This document shows, in pieces, positions 1 to 7,917 of a stretch of DNA of 64,000 nt. The notes under the pieces are model-generated. The model made no database searches and had not been told where the DNA came from. It saw only the letters and a list, made by a program, of their open reading frames with translations. The DNA comes from an uncultured Acetatifactor sp. GTDB taxonomy: Bacteria > Bacillota > Clostridia > Lachnospirales > Lachnospiraceae. The stretch's first letter is position 1; every line of letters begins with the position of its first letter. The translations under genes and the position numbers were made by a program. The stretch spans positions 55,721 to 119,720 of the forward strand of contig CAJTOJ010000005.1 in the NCBI GenBank assembly GCA_910577665.1, written 5' to 3'.

Positions 1-1394
1 TCCTTCACCATTTTATTCGTAGAAGTCTTGCCTTCCACTGCAGATTTCTCACTTTCGCTGGCCCGCTGCTGGCACTCTTTGGCAAAGGAAGCTCCTTTTT
101 CGGAATTCAAGGCAATCCCTTCGATAACCTCCGCTGTAGTCTCCATGGAACGGTTCATTTCATCCGTGGTAGCTGATACCTCTTCCATACTGGCAGCCAG
201 TTCCTCCATTGTAGCGGAAGTATCGCTGGTAGCTTCCATGGAATGTTCCACATGTTCTGATATCTGCTGCACAATCTCTACCATATTCCTGGATTCCACA
301 TCTATCCTGGAGAACAAACTCTCCAGGCTGGATGCCAGGTATGACAGGGCCTCCTTCAGTTCCGTCATCTCACGCGTGGACTGGTATCCCATCTTCTGGC
401 TGATCAGCCGGGTATTGCCCCTGGCCAGTTCCTTGGTCTGTCGCACCACCCATCCAAACGGAGTGGTAATACTCCTTGCAATCCAGAATGATACCAGGAT
501 CCCAATCACACAGACCACTGCCAGCGACAGAATCATGATAACTGCCAGGTTCCTGATGATTTCATAAGCTTCCAGAAAAGGTGCCGATATGCACAGGGAC
601 ATGCCACCGATCCCGATGGGTGCATATGCATATATGGTGTCGTCCCCTGTGATGATACCGTTCTCCCCAGCCAGCATATGTTCTACTGCCTTCCTGGCAG
701 TACCTGTCATTCCTGCCTTCACGGAAGAATCGTTCCAGTTCTGCTGTAGCACAATACTCTCATCCGGATGGGCAGACAACATACCGTCTGAATTCAGCAT
801 AAATGTATAACTGCTATCGGTGACTTTATATTCATTGGCCACCTGGCAGATATGCTCCAGACGTACAAATCCCACCAGGACTCCTACACGCTCGCCTTCC
901 TTTACAATGGGTGTGCCAATCGCCAGGATCTTCTTCCCGGTGCTCTTGGAATAATCCGGTTCACAGATAATGGTCTCCCCCTGCTCCCAGGGTGTCTTGA
1001 AATAATCCCGCTCCGCTATGGAAATCCCCTTGTATGTATCACCATCCGTATGTGCAATCTCCATCCCGGTGTCATCCGTGATCAAGAAATGGGACCACAC
1101 GTCCGCATTCTCCGCAATCATCTGATTCAGATAATCTTCCGCAGCTTCTGGGACCATGGACTCCACGTTCTCATTTCTGGCCGCTGTCTCAATGATGGAC
1201 ACATACTTGTAAATCACCTGGTTCACATCTTTGGCCATCATCTCCGCTATCATGGAATAGGACTCTGCCTTATCAGCCCGCACATCCGTGTAAATCTGTA
1301 CCGTTATAGCGTCCAGCACAAAAAGAAACGGCACCAGAAGTCCCAACAGGAGCCTGCACATCAATGATACTTTCATACTTTTCTTCTTGCCCAT
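1..1394 (-). CDS. methyl-accepting chemotaxis protein (3' end outside window)
   Basis: Membrane chemoreceptor, read from the complementary strand and cut by the window edge, so the C-terminal signalling tip is missing. I chose the ATG at 1394 (protein begins MGKKKSMKVSL) because AGAGGG lies about six bases upstream. A transmembrane helix near residues 10-30 is followed by a periplasmic dCACHE-like sensor domain of about 250 residues, which carries the typical D-Y-F and G-GE patterns. A second helix near residue 290 is followed by HAMP and then the coiled-coil signalling region, ending here near the methylation helix (ATMEELAASMEEVSATTDEM). It probably binds a small ligand outside the cell and controls CheA. 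The next upstream gene is a second chemoreceptor in the same orientation, about 100 bases away. The ligand cannot be told from sequence. Confidence 0.93.
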   Translation of the reverse strand, partial: MGKKKSMKVSLMCRLLLGLLVPFLFVLDAITVQIYTDVRADKAESYSMIAEMMAKDVNQVIYKYVSIIETAARNENVESMVPEAAEDYLNQMIAENADVWSHFLITDDTGMEIAHTDGDTYKGISIAERDYFKTPWEQGETIICEPDYSKSTGKKILAIGTPIVKEGERVGVLVGFVRLEHICQVANEYKVTDSSYTFMLNSDGMLSAHPDESIVLQQNWNDSSVKAGMTGTARKAVEHMLAGENGIITGDDTIYAYAPIGIGGMSLCISAPFLEAYEIIRNLAVIMILSLAVVCVIGILVSFWIARSITTPFGWVVRQTKELARGNTRLISQKMGYQSTREMTELKEALSYLASSLESLFSRIDVESRNMVEIVQQISEHVEHSMEATSDTSATMEELAASMEEVSATTDEMNRSMETTAEVIEGIALNSEKGASFAKECQQRASESEKSAVEGKTSTNKMVK

Positions 1395-1492
1395 ACCCAA
1401 CCCTCTTTTCTCTATATCAGATCATCCTGGCCCACCTGATTCCCCAGGCGAATGGAGTCATCCGGGTTCCTGTCAGAATGCTTCACAGACTT

Positions 1493-3478
1493 TTACACCT
1501 GAAATTCCTCAATGATATGGTTCAGACGGTCTACCACAACCTGCAGGCCACTCATGGATTCATTGATACGGTCCATCTCCATACTCTGGTTCTCTGCCTG
1601 CTCATTGATCTCCTGGCTGGCCGCCGTCAGTTCCTGGGTCTCACTTGATATGCCGGAAAATCTGTCCACAATAATATCTTTGTTGTGATTGAGACTATCC
1701 ACCGCAGACTCCAGCTGGCTGATATCACTTCCCATGCTGGAAATATTCTCACTAATCTCCTGGAACACATTCCTGGTGTCTGTCATTGTACCCATGCAGT
1801 CCATAGTCGTATCCTGGATCTGTCCGATCTGGACACTGACATTCCTGATCTCACCCTGTAGTTCTGTGATAATACGGTTGATATCTCCAGTGGCGGAAGC
1901 CGTCTGCGCTGCCAGCATCCCGATCTCCTCTGCCACAACTGCAAATCCCCTTCCTGCCTCACCAGCCCGGGCCGCTTCAATGGAAGCATTCAATGCGAGC
2001 AGGGACGTCTGACCTGCAATCTCACCGATGGTCTTGCTGATACCGCCGATGGACACAGACTTCTGGGAAAGGCTGTCAGCTGCCTCATAAGTGACTCTCT
2101 GCATTTTATGGCTCTCATCAAACTTCCGGGAAAGCAATTCCACCGTCCCCATACCGTCCTGGCACTGACTGACTGCCGCACAGGCAACCCCATTCATGCG
2201 CTCCATACGTTCCGCCACATTGGAAAGCTCTTCCGAAAACTCTGCCAGACTCTCATTTGCCTGCTGTGTCTGCTGCGCCACATCATCTATGGCAGCTGCG
2301 ATCTGGCTGATTGTGTCTCTCACAGAATGATTGTTAGAAACAGACCTGCCCAGAGATACCCGCACATTGTCAAATTGCACCTTCAAGGTATCAGATGCCT
2401 GGATCATCTGCTGCACAATCTGGTTCAGACGGACGCGCAGCTCCTGGACTGCCCTGTCCATGACTCCTATCTCATCCCGGCGTTCCTGGCTGGAAGACAC
2501 GTTGCGGTTTATCTGTACCTTCAGTTCTCCCAGGCCTGTGACCTCATGCTGCATGGCCACAATAGGCTTTGTAATGCTGCCACTGTACAAAGCCACTGCT
2601 ATAGGCGCCACTACCATGGCAATCAGCATGGTAATGATAAAGATAACCACCATCTGCGTAGTCGCCGCATGGTATATGGACGTGGGGATGGCCACCACAA
2701 TGTTCCCAAGGCTGCACGGAGCGGCTATTATGTAACGTTTTATGCCATCATAGTCTTTTATTGCTTTCTTTGGATCAGAGAGTGCATTGGAATATGCATC
2801 CTCCGGCACCTCTGTCACCACGCTGTTCTTCTGGCTGGACGGCATAAACGCTCTGTTGGGATGCATCAGAATTACACCTGCATCATCTATCATAAACGCA
2901 TAGCTGCCGTCAGAGGTGTCTGCCACCTGGTTGATGGTGTCAAACATGGTCTGTAGTTCCAGGCTCATGCCTATGACACCGGTGGAGCCATCCTTACATG
3001 TAAAACGCTTGGACACGGGAAGCACCATCCCGTCTACACTGTTATCCCTGTACGGATCACAATATACTTTCTGGTCTGTGGCCATTCCCTCCGTATACCA
3101 GGAATAGCCTGTATAGTCCCAGTCCTCCCCCAGATCCAGCCTGCTTCCATCCAGAAATGTCCCATCGCTGAAAGCCGCAAAAACATCTGCCGTCCCTTCA
3201 TTTGCGTGAATCAATGCTTCCAGATATGTGATTACAGCCTCTTCCTCCAGAACTTCCAGGGACTCCATGTACGTCACCGCCGCATCTACAAGAGAAGTCT
3301 TCCGCTCCAGCCATGTCTCAATAGATGCAGCATAATAATGGGCTGCCATTTCCATACGGGCATCATTCAATGTATCAAAACGTACACGCGTCCTGGCCAG
3401 GACGCTCATCATGGCAATCAGCATACATCCAATGCAGATTGCAGAAAAACAGATCGTTAATTTGGCCCTTATTTTCAT
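1493..3478 (-). CDS. methyl-accepting chemotaxis protein
   Basis: Full-length chemoreceptor of 661 residues. The open frame extends eight codons further, but GGAGGGG sits just before the ATG at 3478 (MKIRAKLTIC), so I start there. A first transmembrane helix covers about residues 9-28 and a second about 276-298. Between them is a dCACHE-type extracellular sensor. A HAMP domain and the antiparallel coiled-coil signalling domain follow, with the hairpin-tip pattern EIAGQTSLLALNASIEAARA. The neighbouring receptor downstream has the same architecture but a different sensor domain, so the pair probably detects different ligands. Chemotaxis implies a motile organism, although no flagellar or che genes are visible here. 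Confidence 0.96.
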   Translation of the reverse strand: MKIRAKLTICFSAICIGCMLIAMMSVLARTRVRFDTLNDARMEMAAHYYAASIETWLERKTSLVDAAVTYMESLEVLEEEAVITYLEALIHANEGTADVFAAFSDGTFLDGSRLDLGEDWDYTGYSWYTEGMATDQKVYCDPYRDNSVDGMVLPVSKRFTCKDGSTGVIGMSLELQTMFDTINQVADTSDGSYAFMIDDAGVILMHPNRAFMPSSQKNSVVTEVPEDAYSNALSDPKKAIKDYDGIKRYIIAAPCSLGNIVVAIPTSIYHAATTQMVVIFIITMLIAMVVAPIAVALYSGSITKPIVAMQHEVTGLGELKVQINRNVSSSQERRDEIGVMDRAVQELRVRLNQIVQQMIQASDTLKVQFDNVRVSLGRSVSNNHSVRDTISQIAAAIDDVAQQTQQANESLAEFSEELSNVAERMERMNGVACAAVSQCQDGMGTVELLSRKFDESHKMQRVTYEAADSLSQKSVSIGGISKTIGEIAGQTSLLALNASIEAARAGEAGRGFAVVAEEIGMLAAQTASATGDINRIITELQGEIRNVSVQIGQIQDTTMDCMGTMTDTRNVFQEISENISSMGSDISQLESAVDSLNHNKDIIVDRFSGISSETQELTAASQEINEQAENQSMEMDRINESMSGLQVVVDRLNHIIEEFQV

Positions 3479-3560
3479 TTCATATCCCCTCCAGGTGTGC
3501 AATATTATAAAGCCAATATCTTATATGTCGTGAATCACCCATACCAGGCACGATACCGGA

Positions 3561-4202
3561 TCAAAGCGGTGTATTCCAGTCCAGGTAAAGCGGACTGTCC
3601 GGAGAAGTCACCACTTTCTGGTAGGCTTCCACAAAAGGAGTCATTTCCCCCACATTGGATCCCCTGGCTGCCCCAATGATATACTCCTGGAAATATTCCA
3701 CCCATGAACTGTATCTCTCCTGGATCTTCTTCGCTACCTTTGCAGCATAGCGAATGGATTCCTCCCTGCTGAAGTAACCGGCAATAAACATCCTGCCACA
3801 CATATTGCAGGCACAGGCATAGTCAAAGGCTGTTGTATCTATGTGCAAATTTCCACCATATACATCATCGTCCTGGAAGTCTTCGTCTTCGTCTTCCTCC
3901 TCGTCATCTTCGAAGTCTTCCTCTTCAAAATCTTCCTCTTCGTGCTCACCCGGACCAGCATTTTCCAACAGATATGTCACCATGTCCACACCACTTTTAT
4001 GGTCTGTAACCAGCCAGTCTTCCTCCAGGACTTCTGCAACCATTTTTGCATTCGGCCCGTTTTTCTCATATCCCCCCAGATATTTGCTGCTTCCGCCGCA
4101 GTATTCTGACCATATGGCATAGGTTCCGGCAATCCATCTTTCCGCATCGTTTACTGGCAATGTCGCGCCAGATTCCTCTTTCCCATTGTTCATTTGGCCC
4201 AT
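3561..4202 (-). CDS. DUF1266-like protein with a long acidic tract
   Basis: A soluble protein of about 213 residues. I place the start at the ATG at 4202 because GGAGGGG lies five bases upstream; an in-frame ATG at 4214 would overlap that site. The C-terminal half has the pattern AFDYACACNMCGRMFIAGYF followed by S-R-E-E-S, which resembles the 'GYI-SEEEA' signature of DUF1266 (YbeR/YbeU-like). Before it is a stretch of almost only Glu and Asp (about residues 90-120), coded by an imperfect GAA/GAC-type repeat at 3885-3960. There is no signal peptide or membrane segment. Function is unknown in the family. It stands alone between the chemoreceptors and a GNAT gene. Confidence 0.72.
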   Translation of the reverse strand: MGQMNNGKEESGATLPVNDAERWIAGTYAIWSEYCGGSSKYLGGYEKNGPNAKMVAEVLEEDWLVTDHKSGVDMVTYLLENAGPGEHEEEDFEEEDFEDDEEEDEDEDFQDDDVYGGNLHIDTTAFDYACACNMCGRMFIAGYFSREESIRYAAKVAKKIQERYSSWVEYFQEYIIGAARGSNVGEMTPFVEAYQKVVTSPDSPLYLDWNTPL

Positions 4203-4375
4203 TTTCCCCTCCATTCCGCCGCTGGATGGCCACGGCTACCTTTTGTATTCAGATCATATATCTGGATTCTAATATATATGTGTTCTCCTGTCAACATATT
4301 CTGTATTATGCTTTTCAAAAGACGTCAAATAGTTGCCATCCGCTTATTATTGCCTCCAGGTGTTTTCATGTTTTC

Positions 4376-5179
4376 TTAGAAAAAGACATCTCCCTGCCGT
4401 AACAGTCTCCAATACTCCCTCCCCCCTATCACCACTGTCCCCGCCTTCTGGAAGCCAAGCTTCCGGCACAGATACAGGGAAGCCGTATTGCCCGGTTCCA
4501 CTATGGCCTGGACCCGCTCAAAACCCAGACTCCCAAAACCATACTCCAGAACTGCCTGGCACACCTCCCAGGCATATCCCCTGTGCTGCCACGGTACCCC
4601 GATCACAAATCCCAGTTCCGGTTCCTCATATCCTTCCCTATGGGAAAATCCGGCTCTCCCAATCACTTCTCCTGTGGCTTTCTCCAACACAGTCCATACA
4701 CCGTACTCATAATACGTATACACTTTATCCACATATTCCCGGATGTATTGTTTCTCCTGTTCCACATCCGGATAGAGATCCTCCATGTGCCTGGTAATGG
4801 ACGGGTGACTGTAAATCCCATAAAATGCCACCACATCTTCCGGCACCGTCTCCCGCACCACACAACGGCGTGTCTCCAGGATCTGCCAGGGCAGTCCCTT
4901 TTGCCTTCTGTACACACGTTCCAGGAATTCTGGTTCCAGTTCCTCTGGCTCTGTAACCGCATAGAGGAAGCCGGAGAAGTCCTGGTCTGTATTGTTCTCA
5001 TGGAGCCACACCAGCACAGCCTCCCCCTGATCACGGAGGCGGACGGCTATGTCTGCTGCATCTGTGATATATAGCCATTTCTCCTCTCCCGGTCCGGCAC
5101 CGGGTACACCAGCCTGCCTTAAGTCCCGGATAGGTACCCTGCCCATATAGCCTTCTGCTCTTTCTGCCACCTTGTGCAT
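4376..5179 (-). CDS. GNAT acetyltransferase with N-terminal extension
   Basis: A 267-residue protein. Residues from about 105 onward are a RimJ/RimL-type GNAT domain: an 'ETRRCVVRETVPEDV' opening, G-x-G-type acetyl-CoA contacts around GVPWQHRGYAWEV, and the late N-T-A-S-x-x-L-x-x-K-L-G-F segment. The first ~100 residues are not part of a GNAT fold. They contain TDAADIAVRLRDQGEAVLVW and resemble a short HAD/receiver-like alpha-beta extension. GGGGG lies 12 bases before the chosen ATG, which is long, so the start is less certain. The gene is divergent from the cyclophilin gene. The acceptor substrate (protein N-terminus or small amine) is unknown. Confidence 0.85.
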   Translation of the reverse strand: MHKVAERAEGYMGRVPIRDLRQAGVPGAGPGEEKWLYITDAADIAVRLRDQGEAVLVWLHENNTDQDFSGFLYAVTEPEELEPEFLERVYRRQKGLPWQILETRRCVVRETVPEDVVAFYGIYSHPSITRHMEDLYPDVEQEKQYIREYVDKVYTYYEYGVWTVLEKATGEVIGRAGFSHREGYEEPELGFVIGVPWQHRGYAWEVCQAVLEYGFGSLGFERVQAIVEPGNTASLYLCRKLGFQKAGTVVIGGREYWRLLRQGDVFF

Positions 5180-5266
5180 CTTTGCGCATTTCCCCCTTTA
5201 CGTCCTGCCTGTTTCAGGTTACAATTAAGAATATTTTATAAGATATTCCCAGAAAGGACAACTATT

Positions 5267-5788
5267 ATGGCAAAAAATCCCATCGTCACGATTACCATGA
5301 AAGACAAAGGTGTGATCCGTCTGGAGCTGTATCCCGACATTGCCCCTGTCTCTGTGCACAATTTCTTAAGTCTTGTAAACCAGAAATTCTATGACGGGCT
5401 GATCTTCCACCGGGTCATCCCAGGATTCATGATCCAGGGTGGATGTCCGGATGGCACCGGTATGGGCGGCCCCGGTTACTCCATCAAAGGAGAGTTCGCC
5501 CAGAATGGCGTGGACAATCCCTTGAAGCATACAGAAGGCGTACTTTCCATGGCCAGGTCCATGCACCCAGACTCAGCCGGCAGCCAGTTCTTCATCATGC
5601 ATAAGACAAGCCCTCACCTGGATGGCGGTTACGCTGCCTTTGGGAAAGTGATCGAAGGGATGGATGTGGTAAACAAGATTGCACAGACTGCTACCGATTA
5701 TTCCGATAGGCCCCTGGAGCCCCAGGTAATGGAAAGTGTCACGGCAGATACCTTTGGGGAGGTGTATCCGGAACCGGAAAAATGCTAA
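5267..5788 (+). CDS. cyclophilin-type peptidyl-prolyl cis-trans isomerase
   Basis: A 173-residue single-domain cyclophilin that speeds cis-trans isomerisation of X-Pro bonds during folding. The start at 5267 (MAKNPIVTITM) is favoured by AGAAAGG nine bases upstream; the frame stays open further 5' but that part is not protein-like. Active-site signatures are visible: FHRVIPGFMIQGG (with the catalytic Arg), then GSQFFI and the HLDGGYAAFGKV segment. There is no signal peptide, so it is likely cytoplasmic. The gene is monocistronic, divergent from the GNAT gene, and followed within a few bases by a strong rho-independent terminator. Confidence 0.95.
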   Translation: MAKNPIVTITMKDKGVIRLELYPDIAPVSVHNFLSLVNQKFYDGLIFHRVIPGFMIQGGCPDGTGMGGPGYSIKGEFAQNGVDNPLKHTEGVLSMARSMHPDSAGSQFFIMHKTSPHLDGGYAAFGKVIEGMDVVNKIAQTATDYSDRPLEPQVMESVTADTFGEVYPEPEKC

Positions 5789-5794
5789 TCCTCT

Positions 5795-5835
5795 GAGCAG
5801 GTTGTGATGGCCCCTTCTCAGCCTGCTCTCTTTTT
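5795..5835 (+). terminator. rho-independent terminator of the cyclophilin gene
   Basis: GAGCAGG at 5795-5801 pairs with CCTGCTC at 5822-5828, and the stem is followed by TCTTTTT. It starts seven bases after the cyclophilin stop codon. Confidence 0.88.
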
Positions 5836-6097
5836 ATGCGGGATTACACCCCTTTGATATGTATCCTGTATTTTCTCAAAACTCTGGCTGCCATGCCAGG
5901 GTTTCTGAAAATTTGCATACAGATGATGTCACAGGCACATGGCTGTTCATATTTTATTTACAATTCATTCAAGCATTTTTTAATTCTTCAACATGATTTA
6001 GACATTTCTATGGCCTATACTAAATACATATCAACAAAGCAACACAAAAATATGCGAGCCACAGTTACTTGTTTACTAAATAACTTTTTCATAATAA
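5836..6097. other. A+T-rich intergenic stretch, no gene seen
   Basis: An open frame exists on the plus strand (5836-6114), but it has no ribosome-binding site, begins inside the tail of the terminator and has no protein-like composition. No promoter, repeat or RNA is convincing here. Confidence 0.5.
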
Positions 6098-6125
6098 ATG
6101 CCAAGGAATCTTGATTCCTTGGCAT
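6098..6125 (-). terminator. perfect 13-bp hairpin, probable terminator
   Basis: ATGCCAAGGAATC (6098-6110) and its exact inverse (6113-6125) are separated by two bases. On the minus strand the stem is followed by TTTATTATG. It lies about 110 bases past the end of the candidate small membrane protein gene and could end its transcript. The short loop also fits a palindromic binding site. Confidence 0.5.
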
Positions 6126-6234
6126 CCTCCCTTTTATGGGGATTTGCTGTATCCGTTCCTTGAGTCAACAATCCCGCTGCAGGCGATGGAGCTCATTGTC
6201 CGCAGGATAAATCGGTTTCAATCCGGAAGAATGC

Positions 6235-6417
6235 CTATGTGCACTTTGCTTGGCGGTGGGGCTGGGTCGTTGGTTTCCTTCCCTGTAATCTCCTACAGAG
6301 TGCATCCACCACATGGATCAGCATACTGACAGATACCAGCACGGCACCTATCACCATGCTGCCCATACACAGAGCCATATAATATATCATTTCTTTCAGC
6401 CAACTTTCTTTCTTCAT
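6235..6417 (-). CDS. candidate small membrane protein (60 aa)
   Basis: A possible 60-residue protein starting at the ATG at 6417, with AGAGGA nine bases upstream. It begins MKKESWLKEMIYYM and has one hydrophobic segment (about residues 10-33) followed by a basic tail, so it could be a single-pass membrane peptide. The frame is open further upstream to a GTG at 6513 without a better start. I recognise no family. It lies between a hairpin on one side and the aldolase terminator on the other. Codon and residue choice are only weakly protein-like, so this may be spurious. Confidence 0.3.
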   Translation of the reverse strand: MKKESWLKEMIYYMALCMGSMVIGAVLVSVSMLIHVVDALCRRLQGRKPTTQPHRQAKCT

Positions 6418-6645
6418 CTGGTAAAATCCTCTTATGCGTTTTCCCGCAGCCCATCTATGATATATTCCTTCCAAAGACAAGCCATGCTCTCTTATTTGTA
6501 GTACTTTCTCCACATTATTATAGAAGGCTCTATGGTCAAATACAACTTACAAAAATGTCATGTTGTCCGTAAAAACGCTGCTGACACGGACACCATTTGA
6601 TTTTGTTCCTATTGTGGTTTTGTAAAGTATGCTTTACACTTACGC

Positions 6646-6681
6646 ACAAAAAACCGGACATCTGCAATCAGATGCCCGGTT
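6646..6681 (-). terminator. rho-independent terminator of the aldolase gene
   Basis: On the minus strand AACCGGGCATCTG pairs with CAGATGTCCGGTT (one mismatch, four-base loop; plus-strand arms 6652-6664 and 6669-6681) and is followed by a run of T. It lies about 90 bases after the aldolase stop. Just beyond it is a separate small palindrome GTAAAG-TATG-CTTTAC (6622-6637) of unknown role. Confidence 0.88.
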
Positions 6682-6767
6682 CATCTCCTGTAGTTTTCTT
6701 TCCTTTCGTATCCTAATTCCTGTCTTCCAGACCGGAAGTCCAATTCCGCCTTCTGTCTGTCCCTTAC

Positions 6768-7631
6768 TTACGCCTTCCCAACAGATCCGAACAGCTCCAT
6801 CTTCTCCTTCACGGTAGCCTTGATGGCTTCTGCGCCAGGTGCAAGAAGCTTGCGGGGATCAAAACCCTTACCCTGCTGGTCCTTGCCTTCTTCGATATAC
6901 TTGCGGGTAGCTGCAGCAAAGGAAAGCTGGCACTCTGTGTTCACATTGATCTTGGCCACACCCAGCGAGATGGCCTTCTGGATCATGTCAGCAGGGATGC
7001 CTGTACCGCCATGCAGCACCAGGGGCAGATCCCCGGTAAGCTGCTGTACAGCATCCAGGGTCTCAAAGCTTAGTCCCTGCCAGTTATCCGGATATTTGCC
7101 ATGGATGTTACCAATGCCTGCTGCCAGGAAGTCCACGCCCAGGTCAGCAATGGCCTTGCACTCCTTAGGATCTGCACACTCACCCATACCTACCACGCCG
7201 TCTTCCTCGCCTCCGATGGAACCCACCTCTGCCTCGATGGAGATACCCTTGCCATGTGCAGCTGCTACCAGTTCCGTTGTCTTCGCTACATTCTCATCAA
7301 TGGGGTAATGGGATCCATCGAACATAACAGATGAGAAACCGGCCTCGATACATTTGTAGCAATGCTCATAGGAACCATGATCCAGATGGAGGGCCACAGG
7401 TACATCAATGTCCAGATCCTTCAGCAGACCGTTCACCATGCCTACCACCACATCATAACCACCCATGTACTTGCCAGCGCCCTCAGACACCCCCAGGATC
7501 ACAGGGGACCTGCACTCTTTGGCAGTGAGCAGAATGGACTTGGTCCACTCCAGGTTGTTGATGTTGAACTGGCCTACTGCATAGTGGCCTGCCTTTGCCT
7601 TCTTGAGCATTTCTGTTGCAGATACTAACAT
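6768..7631 (-). CDS. fba: class II fructose-bisphosphate aldolase
   Basis: A 287-residue zinc-dependent aldolase that splits fructose-1,6-bisphosphate into dihydroxyacetone phosphate and glyceraldehyde-3-phosphate in glycolysis. The HLDHG motif at residues 82-86 holds the metal-binding His and catalytic Asp. GIGNIHG near 172-178 and LVLHGGTG near 203-210 supply the other zinc and phosphate ligands. Length is normal for the FbaA/GatY group; tagatose-bisphosphate aldolases look similar, so substrate is inferred. AGGAGG lies eight bases before the ATG, a promoter is visible upstream and a strong terminator downstream, so it is its own transcription unit. Confidence 0.95.
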   Translation of the reverse strand: MLVSATEMLKKAKAGHYAVGQFNINNLEWTKSILLTAKECRSPVILGVSEGAGKYMGGYDVVVGMVNGLLKDLDIDVPVALHLDHGSYEHCYKCIEAGFSSVMFDGSHYPIDENVAKTTELVAAAHGKGISIEAEVGSIGGEEDGVVGMGECADPKECKAIADLGVDFLAAGIGNIHGKYPDNWQGLSFETLDAVQQLTGDLPLVLHGGTGIPADMIQKAISLGVAKINVNTECQLSFAAATRKYIEEGKDQQGKGFDPRKLLAPGAEAIKATVKEKMELFGSVGKA

Positions 7632-7703
7632 GTTGCTTACCTCCTGTTTCTATATTGAGTGAAAATAATTTCGTTGGGCCATTTCCGCCCCGAATATGGA
7701 CAT

Positions 7704-7732
7704 ATTATACTATATTCTACCGCAAAAAGGAA
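7704..7732 (-). promoter_or_regulatory. probable promoter of the aldolase gene
   Basis: On the minus strand a perfect -10 TATAAT (plus 7704-7709) is preceded at 17 bases by a weak -35 TTCCTT (plus 7727-7732), about 75 bases before the start codon. Confidence 0.55.
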
Positions 7733-7808
7733 TAGCCCACTGGAAAAAAGTCATTACGTTTTCTCCTGCTCAGTTGCTGTTCACGGCGCAGCCGTAAACA
7801 CCAACGTG

Positions 7809-7895
7809 ATGCACACAAAATGAGCAAAGAACGCTCATTTTGGCGCACGCAGTCTCGGGTTCGTCACGCAAAAGGCGCGTGAAAACACCTCGCGG
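7809..7895 (+). repeat. dispersed two-hairpin repeat, copy 1
   Basis: An 87-base element that also occurs, inverted, at 60927-61011. It begins ATGCACACAAAA and ends AAACACCTCGCGG. Hairpin 1 is AAAATGAGC/GCTCATTTT (7817-7825, 7833-7841; loop AAAGAAC). Hairpin 2 is TCACGC/GCGTGA (7864-7869, 7877-7882). Between them is TCTCGGGTT. The outer bases are the same in both copies, whereas the distal stem of hairpin 1 differs but still pairs. It lies just past the end of the XRE-EreA-like gene. I do not recognise a named family. Confidence 0.75.
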
Positions 7896-7917
7896 CGATA
7901 CCCCAGTGAACCCCTGC

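Noticed and set aside
5836..6114. Plus-strand open frame of 92 codons after the cyclophilin gene
   Set aside because: Begins in the tail of the terminator, has no ribosome-binding site and reads as random hydrophobic sequence.
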